64,000 bases of DNA, from assembly GCA_900315245.1 (NCBI GenBank), contig OMYJ01000001.1:186001-250000 (forward strand). Reading direction: 5' to 3'. Under the pieces are notes generated by a model. The model made no database searches, was not told the origin of the DNA, and saw only the letters and a list, made by a program, of their open reading frames with translations. This DNA is from an uncultured Bacteroidales bacterium. Its GTDB lineage: Bacteria; Bacteroidota; Bacteroidia; Bacteroidales; WCHB1-69. The position numbers and the translations under genes are program-made. This document shows, piece by piece, positions 8,313-18,801 of the stretch. Each line of letters starts with the position of its first letter. Position 1 is the stretch's first letter.

Positions 8313-8786
8313 TTAACGTGACACATCTAAAATTTTAAATTCCATCACACCGGCAGGAGCCTGTACTGTAACCACATCTCCCGTAGAATTGCCGATAAGA
8401 GCTTTTGCGATGGGGCTGGAAACCGATATCTTTCCACCTTTCAGATCAGCCTCTGATTCTGGCACAATCGTATAGGTCATCTCCGCATTGTTTTTTAAAT
8501 TCTTGATCTTGACGATAGAATATATCAACACTTTGGAGACATCGATTTTCGATTCATCCAAAACGCGGGCTTTGGATATCAAATTTTTGAGATTGGCAAT
8601 TTTCAATTCGAGCATACCTTGCGCCTCTTTAGCCGCATCATACTCGGCATTTTCAGAAAGGTCGCCTTTATCACGCGCATCTGCAATAGCTTGTGATATT
8701 TTAGGCCTTTCCACAGATTCCAACTGGTTCAACTCACGTTTAAGCGCATCCAGGCCTTCCTGAGAATAATACTTTACATCTTCCAT
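8313..8786 (-). CDS. greA: Transcription elongation factor GreA
   Basis: 157 residues from the ATG at 8786 (MEDVKYYSQEG). It rescues backtracked RNA polymerase by stimulating transcript cleavage. The N-terminal coiled coil contains the signature DARDKGDLSENAEYDAAKEA at about 36-55, including the acidic tip residues D42 and E45. The C-terminal domain ends GDVVTVQAPAGVMEFKILDV, close to the family's usual end. An upstream ATG at 8810 is in frame but adds no conserved residues. The gene leads a small greA-HIT unit. Confidence 0.95.
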   Translation of the reverse strand: MEDVKYYSQEGLDALKRELNQLESVERPKISQAIADARDKGDLSENAEYDAAKEAQGMLELKIANLKNLISKARVLDESKIDVSKVLIYSIVKIKNLKNNAEMTYTIVPESEADLKGGKISVSSPIAKALIGNSTGDVVTVQAPAGVMEFKILDVSR

Positions 8787-8810
8787 AATATGATTTCTTA
8801 AATTACACAA

Positions 8811-8838
8811 ATAGAAGAGACCGTAAAGTCTCTTCTAT
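8811..8838 (-). terminator. Terminator hairpin after the PorV-like gene
   Basis: Arms ATAGAAGAGAC (8811-8821) and GTCTCTTCTAT (8828-8838) form a perfect 11-base stem with a six-base loop, just 3' of the PorV-like gene and 5' of greA. Confidence 0.7.
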
Positions 8839-8866
8839 CGTGAAAACAATAAAACTATTGAATATA

Positions 8867-10051
8867 TTACAAAGCGATTTTAATACCGATATAATGGTTA
8901 CCTTTCCACTTGTTGGTGAATCTATATGCATAATCGAAATAGATTCTGGGACCAACAGCGTGTTTCACACGTTCCTTGGTGAGCGGTGCACAAATGGTGG
9001 CACCCACTGCAGGACCAGTGAAGAAGGAATCACTATTCAGGAGAATAGCAGCCTTTTCGTCCATAGTGGACTTAGCACCTTTACCAATATTTTCAAGACC
9101 GTAACCAGCACGAATCATGAAAATATTTCTGAAACCGTATTCAATACCGAGAGCGAAAACATCTCTCGTATATGAGTTAGCGGTAAAAGTACCGGCAAAG
9201 GTGAGTCTGTGATCGGCATCGTCACGGGTAAGACCTTCTTCCGCAAGTTCTTCCTTCGTCATTTCGGCATATTCGCCGCCAAAGAACAAGAGGTCGTAGG
9301 AGATACCGATAGACAACAATGAAGGCATCTCAAATTCAGCGGAGCGCATCTGCAGGGTCTGGTCAAATTCCTGACTCGTGATACGTGAGCGGATTGAGAG
9401 ACCGTCACCGGAATAATGCATCGGAAGACCGATATTCTTCAACGTAACACCGATCTTGAAATTTTCATACTTACCGGTCACATACTGGACACCAGCGTCA
9501 ATGGCAAAACCAGTGGCTTTGGAGTCTGAAATGCGCTCATTGATAATCTTCAAAGAGATACCACCCTTAATGAAGTTGTTGAAAGACTTAGCATAGTGCA
9601 ATCCAATGTAGGTCAGCGTGGGGCTGAACGTACCAAGACCGCCTTCAGGCTGTTCCGTAGTGGTTATCGGAATATCACCGAAACCTTGCGAGAAGAAAGA
9701 GACGGAAATGACACCAAAGTCTTTTTTCTTACCTAACTTTTGGGCGATAGCGATGGAGTTGATAGAGATTCCGGCACCAGAACCAACCAGATACTGTGTT
9801 CTGTTGAATGCCAGTTCCGTTTTGCGGACGGCGGTAAGACCGGCCACATTGGAGAAAACGGATTCCAGACCACGGATTTCAGCCACACCTGCGCCTGCAA
9901 AACCGCTTGTATGTGCCCAGGGATCAATGAGCAGGTGAGAAGCACCCGCCTGACCGGAACGGTCTCTGTTTCCTGCAAATACCGTAGAGGTACTTGCAGA
10001 TAAGAGAGCGATAATTGTGCAAATTATTAATGATTTATATAGATTTTTCAT
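8867..10051 (-). CDS. PorV/PorQ-family outer-membrane protein
   Basis: 394 residues with a clear signal peptide (cleavage near VFAGN, about residue 27). The body contains the PorV/PorQ-family opening SGFAGAGVAEIRGLESVFSN and alternating beta-strand segments, with a final strand ending GNHYIGIKIAL. Family members are 14-stranded FadL-like barrels. PorV itself is the type IX secretion shuttle that carries cargo to the attachment complex. The gene is last in an operon behind a 1574-residue secreted protein and a TonB-dependent receptor, so it may be a dedicated partner of that protein rather than the organism's main PorV. Family is clear; precise role is inference. Confidence 0.8.
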   Translation of the reverse strand: MKNLYKSLIICTIIALLSASTSTVFAGNRDRSGQAGASHLLIDPWAHTSGFAGAGVAEIRGLESVFSNVAGLTAVRKTELAFNRTQYLVGSGAGISINSIAIAQKLGKKKDFGVISVSFFSQGFGDIPITTTEQPEGGLGTFSPTLTYIGLHYAKSFNNFIKGGISLKIINERISDSKATGFAIDAGVQYVTGKYENFKIGVTLKNIGLPMHYSGDGLSIRSRITSQEFDQTLQMRSAEFEMPSLLSIGISYDLLFFGGEYAEMTKEELAEEGLTRDDADHRLTFAGTFTANSYTRDVFALGIEYGFRNIFMIRAGYGLENIGKGAKSTMDEKAAILLNSDSFFTGPAVGATICAPLTKERVKHAVGPRIYFDYAYRFTNKWKGNHYIGIKIAL

Positions 10052-10078
10052 ATTCTCCGATTTTTAAGATTAATAATT

Positions 10079-13000
10079 TTAGAAACCATTCAAGTCAGTA
10101 GGACGCATATTGCAGAAGAATTTCAACGTACGCTCGCCAATGCCAGGCGCATTCACATGGATAATGTAAACACCGCTGGCGATAGGAATGTTGGCGTGGT
10201 TCTTCAAATCCCATTGCACGAAGGAGTCAGCATCGGAACCGTGAGTAAGTGTTCTTATCAAGGTACCATTGACTGTGTAAATGGAAATCGTACACCTTGC
10301 AGGAAGGTTCACAATGCGTACATAATTCTCCAGAGCAGAATGCTCATAATTGGAGAAACCGTAGTATGGGTTCGGCACGATATTAATGTCTTGCAACAGT
10401 TGTTCCACATCGGCAACTTGCTCAACTTTGGTAGGAGCAATGTTCTTAGTGGTGAACTGGTACATCGGATAACCGCTGTTCTTATCAGCATTGGGTGCTT
10501 GCGAAGCATTGTCGAACCAACGAGAAGAGTATCTCATGTAAGGACGAGAGACACGCAACTTGATAGTGGCATTGGATGACAGCCATTGGTCAGCATACAT
10601 CTGGTTAGGCATCGGGATGCTGGTCCACATCACATTGTTGAACACTTGCATCTTTTTCGCCTTACGGGCGTTAGAGCTATAGCTGGTTTCAGTAAGAGTA
10701 TTGAACTTTTCTCTCAACCATTTACCCTCGTCGTAAACACCGCAGTCATAGTACGGGTACACGTTTCCGTCAGATCCGGTGAAAGTACCACCATGGGTAA
10801 CACCAGCTGCGGTAACGGTTTGGCCACCATCATTGAAGTTTCTGCTTCTGTTGAAACGGTAGAAGGTGTTAGCCGTGTTACCGGAACTACCCACCACATA
10901 AACGTAGTGACGGCCACCGTTCAAAGGCTCACCAAATGCCATTCCATATTGATCTCTATAGTAATTATACTGGGCTTCTGAAAGCGGTATGAGTTTTCCT
11001 TCTTCGTCCAACAGCAATGTGTCAGCTCTGACGTCTCTCATATAGGAATAAACAGTCGTGGGATTAAACAACATATCGTTACCGTTGTTCAATTCATCGG
11101 CGGAGTTTTCAGCGAACATAATGTTCAAACGCTCGCCGGTCTCAACGTTGATTGCATAACCCGGGAACCAGCCCATACCAGTAGTGCCGCTGTTGTCAGG
11201 ATTACCGTCTTTGTCAACAGAAGGACAATGCTTCGGTTCCATACGCACATTCTGGTAAGTCTGACCATTGAAATTCTGCGAGATAATATAATTGTCATTC
11301 AAACCAGCGGAACCAGATTCCAAGACAACAGCACGTGTCCAAAGGTTCTTGTCCGGAGTGAGGACAATATCCACAGAATACAAGTTGGTAAGCGTCTGGT
11401 TATAGCCGGCAAGGTTGGGGATAGCAGCAAGGGTTGTGAAATCAAATTCGGAAAGGGTCGGGGCAAATTCACTTTGGGTGATGTCTTGAACCAGGAATCT
11501 GGCCTTGGGACCGCCATCATACGGTGAGGTCATAACGTATGGTGCCCACAAACCGTTGACAAAGCTCTCGAACTGCTGGTTGGGATCCATGAATCCACGA
11601 ACCTTTTCCGTTTGATCATTGCCATCGACAAAGTCAAACAAGTTGAAGAAGTCCTCTGCACGCCACTTCATGTAATCGCACTCGGCCTGATCCGGCTGAA
11701 CGCTGTTACACTCCCACTTATTGGAAGCAGTCTGTTGACCAGCGCGAATCCAGTTTGCGGGATAATCACCCTCTTGGTCAACAACACCGCTGAGCCAAGG
11801 AATATCACCGTCAAAGGTCATATCGGAACCCACTGCATCAGGTTGTGCATAACGAGTGGTGTTGTTATAAGTGTATCCACCATGTTCCGCGACATAATCC
11901 TTAAGACTTTGCTGATAAACCTTGAAATTAGCATTCTTGATGGAAATGGAAATACCCATATCCAAGAAGAGTTGTTCATTGGTCATACTGATAGGCATCG
12001 CGGCCGTAGTGACGCGAGAAACAACTGTATCGCCTTCAACGACGGTGTACATATTGTTATCTATCAACTCGCGATCGGAAACTTCATCAGAAATAATCAG
12101 CTGCCACATGGTGCTGTCGTTGACATCGTCGCTGATGTCGTTCGGCAAGAATCTGACAGTATAATCATACGGTTTAACCTTCAGCGGATCCACCACCTGA
12201 ATGTTCAACGGACCGTAATTGTTCTTGTATTGGATATCGTTATAGACATTGTTGGCCAAGATCTTCTCGCGAGACTCATCAGTCATATCAAGGAAGAAAC
12301 CGCCGTTACCCTGACCTTCGATACGGGTGATCATAGGCACATCACCGTATTTGGAGTTCAGAATGTTTTCAACAGGCTTGTGAGGAATACCCACTGTGGT
12401 CTTGATATTTCTACGACCGGCAAGATACGGGGTCTGCTGACCATCAAGATAATCCGCGTCCAAAGTGAATTTCTTGTATTCATTGTAACCGTAGGCCAAC
12501 ACCAAGAAATAGTATTCTTTATGGTTGACAAGTGTCTTGTTGGTACCTGTGGCGAACTTGTCTTCCGTGATTCTGAAAGAGTGGGAAATGCCTTGGTCTG
12601 TACCATTCACCATTTCAGTTGCAACAGAGGTACTCAGTGCGTCGTTGTAAATCCAGTTGACCAATTGGCCAACACCGTTCTGAATGTCACATTGGGCAAT
12701 GAGCAATGCCTTATTAGCATCGTCAAGGTCGGTGACACTTACAGAGGCGTTCTTCAATTGATAAATCTGGTAACCTTCAAACACGTATGAACGTTGGTCA
12801 TGAGTCAAGGTATCAAGGGTCTCAACAGGAACCGTGTATTCATGAACAATAGTGTCGGGTTCGCCAGCAGCTGTGTAAGCGAAAACAGTGTCATACTGTT
12901 TGACGTAGTTGACGGTAGCCAGCGTTTTCGGAATCTGCGGGTCAAGTTCGGTATAAGTCTCGTGGAAGTTGTTGCTCTGAGGATTATTGTTAGAGATGTA

Positions 13001-14803
13001 GAGTATCAACTCATTTTCAAGCTCACGAATAGTGACATCAGGAGCATCGGGACCATCAAGTGTTTTGAAACAGTTTTCAAACAAAGACTGGCACTTGTCG
13101 TCGGCACGTTTCAACAAATCCACAGAAGCCTGGGCGCCACCTTGTGCGGCACGTGCCCACGGAATACCAACCGTGATGTAGTTGACAGAACCGGGTTTCA
13201 AGGTGAAAGGACCAGCAGACTGCATGAAACGACGGTCGTAGGGAGCGTTACCTACATTGGCCTCTGTCCAACCGTCAGCACCGTACTGGGAAGGAATAGG
13301 GTCAACACCCTTGGTACCCCAGTTACACAAATCGGTCATTGCAGGGAACATGAAGTCACACTCCGGACCGTTACCGCCATTAGAGGAGTGGGCGTTGCCA
13401 CCATAACGCATCTTGGAGTTATCTTTCCAAATACCGCGCAGCATATTGTAATACTCACCAGCGACATCAGGGTCACCGGTAACACTGTTGTTGTTATTGT
13501 GATACACGAAACGTCTCATACCAAAACGTTCGTTATCTACAATGCTATCACCGAAGTTCACACCATTGATAGCCATTTGGTCAGCAACGTAAGAACTCTT
13601 GAGGAATCTGTCGCAATAACCGATTTCAGAGGCACTGTCAGCATAGAATTTCGGGTTGTCGCGTCCATCAGGATCTATATAAGGTCCTTGGAAGAAGTCA
13701 ACACCAATGGCAGGCGGTTGGTCGCCGTATGCCCAGTTTTGACCTGAACCGTCCACGTTGGAACCATTGTAGCAGTAGCCTAAGCCACGTCCCACATCAC
13801 ATCCCACATAGTCATCGTATGCGTAACCCAAATCCGGGTCAACCCACTGTGAGAAATAGGTCTCCGTCAACGTATAGGTAGAACGGTTGATGATTTCGTA
13901 TGAGTAGAACGTCATGTTATTGAGTTCGTCATTTGTGGCGAATCCGAAAGCCTGACCGCGAATCTCGAGACCGATGTTAGGGCCCTGGGACTCAGTGTGC
14001 GGACCACCGTTATCATTGAAAATCCAGAATAACGTTTCATCGCCTTTCAGGACGTGGTCTGCGTAAATCATACCATTGGAGTTGTGCCAGTCATCACCGT
14101 AATAGAGCAGATCCTCGGGGGTTCTGGGGAGGGCGTGCTGGGCAGCAAGTGCGATATTGTCTTCCGTCCACGGACAGAGGTCGTTGTTCACATCGTAATA
14201 CGGGTAATCACCGTTTTCGGGGTCATAAACACCGTTGGCGTTCACATCCTTGAAAGGAGCCAGATAATAGGAATATCCAGCATCGCCGTGCGCGGGCCAG
14301 TTAGCAATGCTTGCGGGCATCACATAACCCGAAGTGTTATAGCTGTTGATATGTTCGTCAACTTCAGCACGGGTGATTTTGAAATGCTTGTCGAATTTGA
14401 TACACATGTCTTTGGTCGTACCTGCACCGACGAGTTTCAACGGGCCGGTCCAATAGTCTTCACCGACTTGTCTGAAACGGACGGCAGCCAATTTCAACTG
14501 ACCGTTGGAATCAAGTCCGCCGATCCACAATGCAGCGCAGAACATGGAAGTTTTGCCAGAGCCTCTAGGCACCTCATATTCAGCAACTTCCTTGAACCAC
14601 ATTGTACCACCGGTTTCAATATAGGCACGTACATTGTTCACCGTCAACTCATTGGAGCTACTTGCAGGAAGGCAGGTGGCCGTTTCCGCTTTCGGTGAGG
14701 AAGAACTTCTAACCACTCCTTTAACCTTTTCGGCTCGCAATGTGCCAGACATCACAAGCACCATAAGAAGTGTCAAGCAGAAAATTTGTCTAATATTTTT
14801 CAT
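10079..14803 (-). CDS. Very large T9SS-secreted protein (1574 aa)
   Basis: Signal peptide at 1-24 (LMVLVMSGTLRA). The N-terminal domain contains VRAYIETGGTMWF and YEVPRGSGKTSMFCAALWIGG, a region conserved in a Bacteroidota family of giant surface proteins without known function. The middle is rich in Asp/Asn/Gly/Tyr and has no recognised enzymatic motif. The C-terminus (about 1490-1574) is a type A sorting domain: VPNPYYGFSNYE, TISIYTVNGTLIRTL, WDLKNHANIPIASGVYIIHV. It is therefore exported by T9SS and displayed on the cell. It lies 25 bases after the TonB receptor gene and 27 bases before the PorV-like gene, so all three are probably made together and may form one surface complex. Confidence 0.85.
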   Translation of the reverse strand: MKNIRQIFCLTLLMVLVMSGTLRAEKVKGVVRSSSSPKAETATCLPASSSNELTVNNVRAYIETGGTMWFKEVAEYEVPRGSGKTSMFCAALWIGGLDSNGQLKLAAVRFRQVGEDYWTGPLKLVGAGTTKDMCIKFDKHFKITRAEVDEHINSYNTSGYVMPASIANWPAHGDAGYSYYLAPFKDVNANGVYDPENGDYPYYDVNNDLCPWTEDNIALAAQHALPRTPEDLLYYGDDWHNSNGMIYADHVLKGDETLFWIFNDNGGPHTESQGPNIGLEIRGQAFGFATNDELNNMTFYSYEIINRSTYTLTETYFSQWVDPDLGYAYDDYVGCDVGRGLGYCYNGSNVDGSGQNWAYGDQPPAIGVDFFQGPYIDPDGRDNPKFYADSASEIGYCDRFLKSSYVADQMAINGVNFGDSIVDNERFGMRRFVYHNNNNSVTGDPDVAGEYYNMLRGIWKDNSKMRYGGNAHSSNGGNGPECDFMFPAMTDLCNWGTKGVDPIPSQYGADGWTEANVGNAPYDRRFMQSAGPFTLKPGSVNYITVGIPWARAAQGGAQASVDLLKRADDKCQSLFENCFKTLDGPDAPDVTIRELENELILYISNNNPQSNNFHETYTELDPQIPKTLATVNYVKQYDTVFAYTAAGEPDTIVHEYTVPVETLDTLTHDQRSYVFEGYQIYQLKNASVSVTDLDDANKALLIAQCDIQNGVGQLVNWIYNDALSTSVATEMVNGTDQGISHSFRITEDKFATGTNKTLVNHKEYYFLVLAYGYNEYKKFTLDADYLDGQQTPYLAGRRNIKTTVGIPHKPVENILNSKYGDVPMITRIEGQGNGGFFLDMTDESREKILANNVYNDIQYKNNYGPLNIQVVDPLKVKPYDYTVRFLPNDISDDVNDSTMWQLIISDEVSDRELIDNNMYTVVEGDTVVSRVTTAAMPISMTNEQLFLDMGISISIKNANFKVYQQSLKDYVAEHGGYTYNNTTRYAQPDAVGSDMTFDGDIPWLSGVVDQEGDYPANWIRAGQQTASNKWECNSVQPDQAECDYMKWRAEDFFNLFDFVDGNDQTEKVRGFMDPNQQFESFVNGLWAPYVMTSPYDGGPKARFLVQDITQSEFAPTLSEFDFTTLAAIPNLAGYNQTLTNLYSVDIVLTPDKNLWTRAVVLESGSAGLNDNYIISQNFNGQTYQNVRMEPKHCPSVDKDGNPDNSGTTGMGWFPGYAINVETGERLNIMFAENSADELNNGNDMLFNPTTVYSYMRDVRADTLLLDEEGKLIPLSEAQYNYYRDQYGMAFGEPLNGGRHYVYVVGSSGNTANTFYRFNRSRNFNDGGQTVTAAGVTHGGTFTGSDGNVYPYYDCGVYDEGKWLREKFNTLTETSYSSNARKAKKMQVFNNVMWTSIPMPNQMYADQWLSSNATIKLRVSRPYMRYSSRWFDNASQAPNADKNSGYPMYQFTTKNIAPTKVEQVADVEQLLQDINIVPNPYYGFSNYEHSALENYVRIVNLPARCTISIYTVNGTLIRTLTHGSDADSFVQWDLKNHANIPIASGVYIIHVNAPGIGERTLKFFCNMRPTDLNGF

Positions 14804-14828
14804 ATATCCTATTATTTTTTTCTATTGA

Positions 14829-17800
14829 TTAAAAGCCGAATTGAATACCTAAGCTTGCACGAATCGGACGACTGTAGTTGTACGGGTTCTGCACTCTCAT
14901 CAAGTAATAATCAATGTAAGAAGGAACATAGACCTGGGAATTGATCTGTTGCTGATAAGCAGCTGCTGACAGATAACCATCATCGTCGGCGTTGCCGGTG
15001 TAGTCATAGACAGAGATGATGTTCTTGAAGTTGAACAGGTTCTGGATGTCGATATAAACATTGATGTAGCCAAGTTTGGCAGCCTTCGCCTTGCCGTTCT
15101 CATCTTTCTTGTTCTTGTTGAAATTGAACATGAACGTCTTGTCGATACGCAAGTCGCACTGGAACTGCCAAGGCATGTTGGAACCGTTAATTGTACCGGA
15201 CAACGTGGAGGTGGTACCGGAAACGATGTTAGAGTAAGGAGTGCTGGAACGGGTGTAAGGTGTACCGGAGGCTGCAGAGAACAGCAATGCAAATCCGGTG
15301 TTGGCCAACCATTCGATGGTCTTGACAGTTTCCTTACCGTCAACAATGACCGCCTTTTCGCTGGTCGGACCGTCATAGTTCACACCGCTCTCGAAACGGT
15401 AGTCAAAGTTGATACCGATTCTGTGACGCTGGTCGAACGAAAGGTTGGTCAGAGTTCTCAAGTTAGGTTGACCGGCTTGCAGGATGGCCAATTGTGATTG
15501 GCTGCTGGAACCAGTACCTTTTGCAAACTGCAGCGTGTAGTTGGCGGAAAGGGTGATGTTCTTGGTTCTGTTCATTCTGTAAGAGAAGGTGAAACCTTGA
15601 ACGGTACCGAAGTCGATGTTCTGATATGAATAATACGTGTTCGGATATGCACCTGAGAAACGGTAAGCCTGAATCTGGTTACGTTTCTCTGAATAGTAAG
15701 CACTGATACTGATAGCGGATTTAGCACCGATCTTCTGACGGAAACCGATTTCATAGTCGATACTCTGTTGCGGTTTCATGTTCGGGTTATAGATAATGTC
15801 GCCAGCTGAGTTACGTTTGGAGATGAAGAGGTAGTCAACCGGGGAAATCTGCAAGTTTGTAGGACGGGAAGTGATAATGTTGTAGTGTGCATAGAACAAG
15901 GAGTTGTCGTTCACAGGGAAGGAGAAAGAGATACGAGGCATCACAGACCATTGTGCCTTGTAGTCTGTGAAAGCACCTGATTCCACCTTGGTGATGGAGT
16001 TAGTCTGGTCGATCTCATTCTTGAGGATAGGGCCGTTCACATTCAGGGAAAGGGCGGATTCGGGGTCAACCACTTCTTTACCGGTTGCATCGTACCAAGT
16101 GTCTTTGTAACGATAACCGACAATAGATTGGTTGTTAAACTCACCACCGCTAATATCAGCTTCGCTCATATAGACATCATTACCCATATAATAAACCACC
16201 CATTCGTCCGTGGCGTTGCCCACGAATTTCAGGTTGTTGTTCAGTTGTCTCAAATCACCAACGGTGTAAGCTTCACGGAACAAATAAGGATCCTTCAAGA
16301 CAGACTGGTTGGCGTCGAAACGGTCAACACGCAAACCGACATTGAACAGGAGGGAATTGATGGCGAACTTATCCTGGATATAGAATGCCATGTAAATAGG
16401 TTCGTAAGCTCCGATGTTGTATGTCTTCTGACCATTCTCCACATTGTTGAAGAAGTCGTCAATAGTGGTCTTCTTGTTGTTCTTCTTACCTGTATAGTCA
16501 TAACCATAGTAGCTGACCAGCGGGTTTGTACCGGCAGAAGTTCCCAAAAGCAGCTCTTCGGCAGAGAACATATCCACGCTGAAGGTACTGGGAGCAAGAT
16601 TGTCGATATCAATCCAATCATCACCATCAGGATTCAAGCCCAGGTGAGTACGCAGATTTCTGTCAAAAACAGATTGGTTGTCAAGATTGATAAGACGATT
16701 GTAATCCACATAAGCATATTCGTCACCGTAAGTGACAATAGGATTATCCTTATCCAACTCGGAAATGTGGGAGTTTGCCTCGTTACGCATCAACGTCCAC
16801 AACGAGATGGGGGCTATGCCGTATCCACGATAAGTCAGCTTTTCGAAATCATAACCGAATTTCAACTCGTGATCCTTAATGTTCATGGAAATGCTGGCTT
16901 TCAAACCAATCTGGTCCATAGTTGACTTATTATAGCCACCCAGCACTGTACCGGGAGAATAATACATAGAGTAAATCAAATCCGGGCTATCACCATTTCT
17001 CAAGGCACCCAATGTTTGATAGAGGTTCAGGTCGTAAGGAGTAGAACCTAAATACTCTCTGATGCTTTCCATGGGGAATTCCTCAAGGAAGTTCAACGTG
17101 TACTGGGACAGTATCGGGTTGACATTATAATCAGGGTTGATTCTGAAGTTAACCACTGAGTCATACCAACCAGTGAACTCATAGGCATTGCCGATATGTT
17201 CGTCACCACCGTCAATGGAATCGTGATGGATCACAAATTCGTCATGATAATCGTAACCTTTTGCCTTGGTGGTCGTGAACTGACCCACATAACCGTATTC
17301 GAAGAGACGATCCTTGTGGTTTGCGGCGTAGGAGGTGCTTCCGATATGAGTGTAAGAAGCATTGATGTCATACATCAAGTTTTTGAGAGCCGCTTTACCG
17401 GTGGTGTCAGAAACGACACGGTGGTTGAAACGGGCGCTCACACGGGAGGTGTTGGAAGTGGAAATCGGGTTGTTGTCACCATCAAACAAAGCATAGGTGG
17501 AACCCCAAGATTTTCCTTTGTCGTATTCATAAGAACCGCTAACGGACAGTTTCATGTTATGGCGTTTACCCATGATGAAATCAAGCTTGAGCTGTGCAAG
17601 ATAATCCCATCCGCCAGCATTTTTTCTGACTCTTTCCTTGTGGAAAGATTCGCTTGTGAGGTAACAACCTTCCTGATAATAGACACCGTATTCCGTGGCG
17701 CTATAGCGAAGCGGTTTGGCAATGAGGGCTTCCAATGTTTCATCATTGGCTACCCATGTGCCGCCGCGTGCAGGAGCCCCGTCGTGGGTGTAGGAAATCT

Positions 17801-18617
17801 CACCGCTGAACAGGAAACCGATACGTGTCGGATCGTTCTTGGTCTTACCTTTCAACAGGGGACCTGTGACGGACGCCGCTGCCAGGAAGTTGTTGTAGCC
17901 ATCGATGGAGCCGCGCAATTCGATGGAGCCGTGGAAATCCTTCGGAGCCTGCTTGGTGGTGATCACCGTGAAAGAGGTACCGTCACCATATTCAGCAGGG
18001 ACACCGCCTTGGATCAGCTGCACCTCCTCGATGGAGGACATGGAGACACCGCTGCTACCGCGGACACGCATACCATCGACGATGGTCTGCTGACCGTCGG
18101 AACGGTTACCACGGACACTGGTCATGGCGCCGTCCACAGAGGAGACACCTTCAAGGTTTGCCAGTGCGCTGGTCACTGAACGTCCGGGAGTGGTACGGAT
18201 ATTATCACCGGACATACGGCTGGATGATGTTGTGTTATCCTGTGAGAACACGGGCGGTTCCCAGGTAATCACAACCTCTTCCACATCTGTTGTGAGGTCG
18301 ATCTCAAAATCGATAAACACGACCTGATTGGAAGGAACCGTGACGTTTGACTTCGTCATTGACTTGTTAACCATCACAGCGTCGGCCATCAAATCATACG
18401 TGCCAGCCTCAATGTTGAACATTGCATAATCACCCTTGTCATCGGCGGTTGCCATGTTCACCACACGGTCTCCGACTTTCAAAAACACCCTGGTGTAAGC
18501 CAATGGCGATTTTGTCTGGTCGGTCACTTTACCTTTAATCTGGCTCTGTGAGAATGCCGCACTAATGAACAGGATGATTACTCCTAAAGTTGCGAGTAAT
18601 TTTTTAATCATAGCCAT
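14829..18617 (-). CDS. TonB-dependent receptor with carboxypeptidase-regulatory-like domain
   Basis: 1262 residues. Signal peptide about 1-23 (ending AAFSQ). Residues about 25-115 form a CarboxypepD_reg-like domain (IKGKVTDQTKSPLAYTRVF). The plug domain follows (TSALANLEGVSSVDGAMTS, then IVDGMRVRG and SIEEVQLIQGGVPAEYGDG). The rest is a beta-barrel ending in IRASLGIQFGF with the C-terminal aromatic residue used for outer-membrane insertion. There is no neighbouring SusD, so it is not a standard SusCD glycan importer. It is the first gene of an operon with the 1574-residue protein and the PorV-like protein. Its ligand is unknown. Confidence 0.9.
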   Translation of the reverse strand: MAMIKKLLATLGVIILFISAAFSQSQIKGKVTDQTKSPLAYTRVFLKVGDRVVNMATADDKGDYAMFNIEAGTYDLMADAVMVNKSMTKSNVTVPSNQVVFIDFEIDLTTDVEEVVITWEPPVFSQDNTTSSSRMSGDNIRTTPGRSVTSALANLEGVSSVDGAMTSVRGNRSDGQQTIVDGMRVRGSSGVSMSSIEEVQLIQGGVPAEYGDGTSFTVITTKQAPKDFHGSIELRGSIDGYNNFLAAASVTGPLLKGKTKNDPTRIGFLFSGEISYTHDGAPARGGTWVANDETLEALIAKPLRYSATEYGVYYQEGCYLTSESFHKERVRKNAGGWDYLAQLKLDFIMGKRHNMKLSVSGSYEYDKGKSWGSTYALFDGDNNPISTSNTSRVSARFNHRVVSDTTGKAALKNLMYDINASYTHIGSTSYAANHKDRLFEYGYVGQFTTTKAKGYDYHDEFVIHHDSIDGGDEHIGNAYEFTGWYDSVVNFRINPDYNVNPILSQYTLNFLEEFPMESIREYLGSTPYDLNLYQTLGALRNGDSPDLIYSMYYSPGTVLGGYNKSTMDQIGLKASISMNIKDHELKFGYDFEKLTYRGYGIAPISLWTLMRNEANSHISELDKDNPIVTYGDEYAYVDYNRLINLDNQSVFDRNLRTHLGLNPDGDDWIDIDNLAPSTFSVDMFSAEELLLGTSAGTNPLVSYYGYDYTGKKNNKKTTIDDFFNNVENGQKTYNIGAYEPIYMAFYIQDKFAINSLLFNVGLRVDRFDANQSVLKDPYLFREAYTVGDLRQLNNNLKFVGNATDEWVVYYMGNDVYMSEADISGGEFNNQSIVGYRYKDTWYDATGKEVVDPESALSLNVNGPILKNEIDQTNSITKVESGAFTDYKAQWSVMPRISFSFPVNDNSLFYAHYNIITSRPTNLQISPVDYLFISKRNSAGDIIYNPNMKPQQSIDYEIGFRQKIGAKSAISISAYYSEKRNQIQAYRFSGAYPNTYYSYQNIDFGTVQGFTFSYRMNRTKNITLSANYTLQFAKGTGSSSQSQLAILQAGQPNLRTLTNLSFDQRHRIGINFDYRFESGVNYDGPTSEKAVIVDGKETVKTIEWLANTGFALLFSAASGTPYTRSSTPYSNIVSGTTSTLSGTINGSNMPWQFQCDLRIDKTFMFNFNKNKKDENGKAKAAKLGYINVYIDIQNLFNFKNIISVYDYTGNADDDGYLSAAAYQQQINSQVYVPSYIDYYLMRVQNPYNYSRPIRASLGIQFGF

Positions 18618-18664
18618 TAATTTATATTAAACATAAAACTATTATCCACTCTATAATAAGCTTG

Positions 18665-18672
18665 CAAAAATA
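18665..18672 (-). promoter_or_regulatory. -7 element for the TonB receptor operon
   Basis: CAAAAATA on the plus strand reads TATTTTTG on the minus strand, about 50 bases before the receptor start. Confidence 0.65.
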
Positions 18673-18740
18673 TAAAATTTTTCAATACGGATTCTGTATA
18701 ATCAAAAAAAAATCGCATCAATAATATATATATACTATAA

Positions 18741-18776
18741 AATTATAGGGGCGGATTATCATTCGCCCCTATAATT
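18741..18776 (-). terminator. GGGGCG-type palindrome, probable terminator
   Basis: Arms AATTATAGGGGCG and CGCCCCTATAATT form a 13-base perfect stem with a 10-base loop and AT-rich flanks, after the lipoprotein gene at 18802. The core is shared with the palindromes at 24332-24360 and 47492-47519. Confidence 0.65.
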
Positions 18777-18801
18777 TATTGTCGCACATTAATATATACA
18801 T

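Noticed and set aside
10157..14828. Long plus-strand frames opposite the 1574-residue protein
   Set aside because: Antisense shadows: no promoter, no recognisable motif, and the minus-strand gene has signal peptide and sorting domain.
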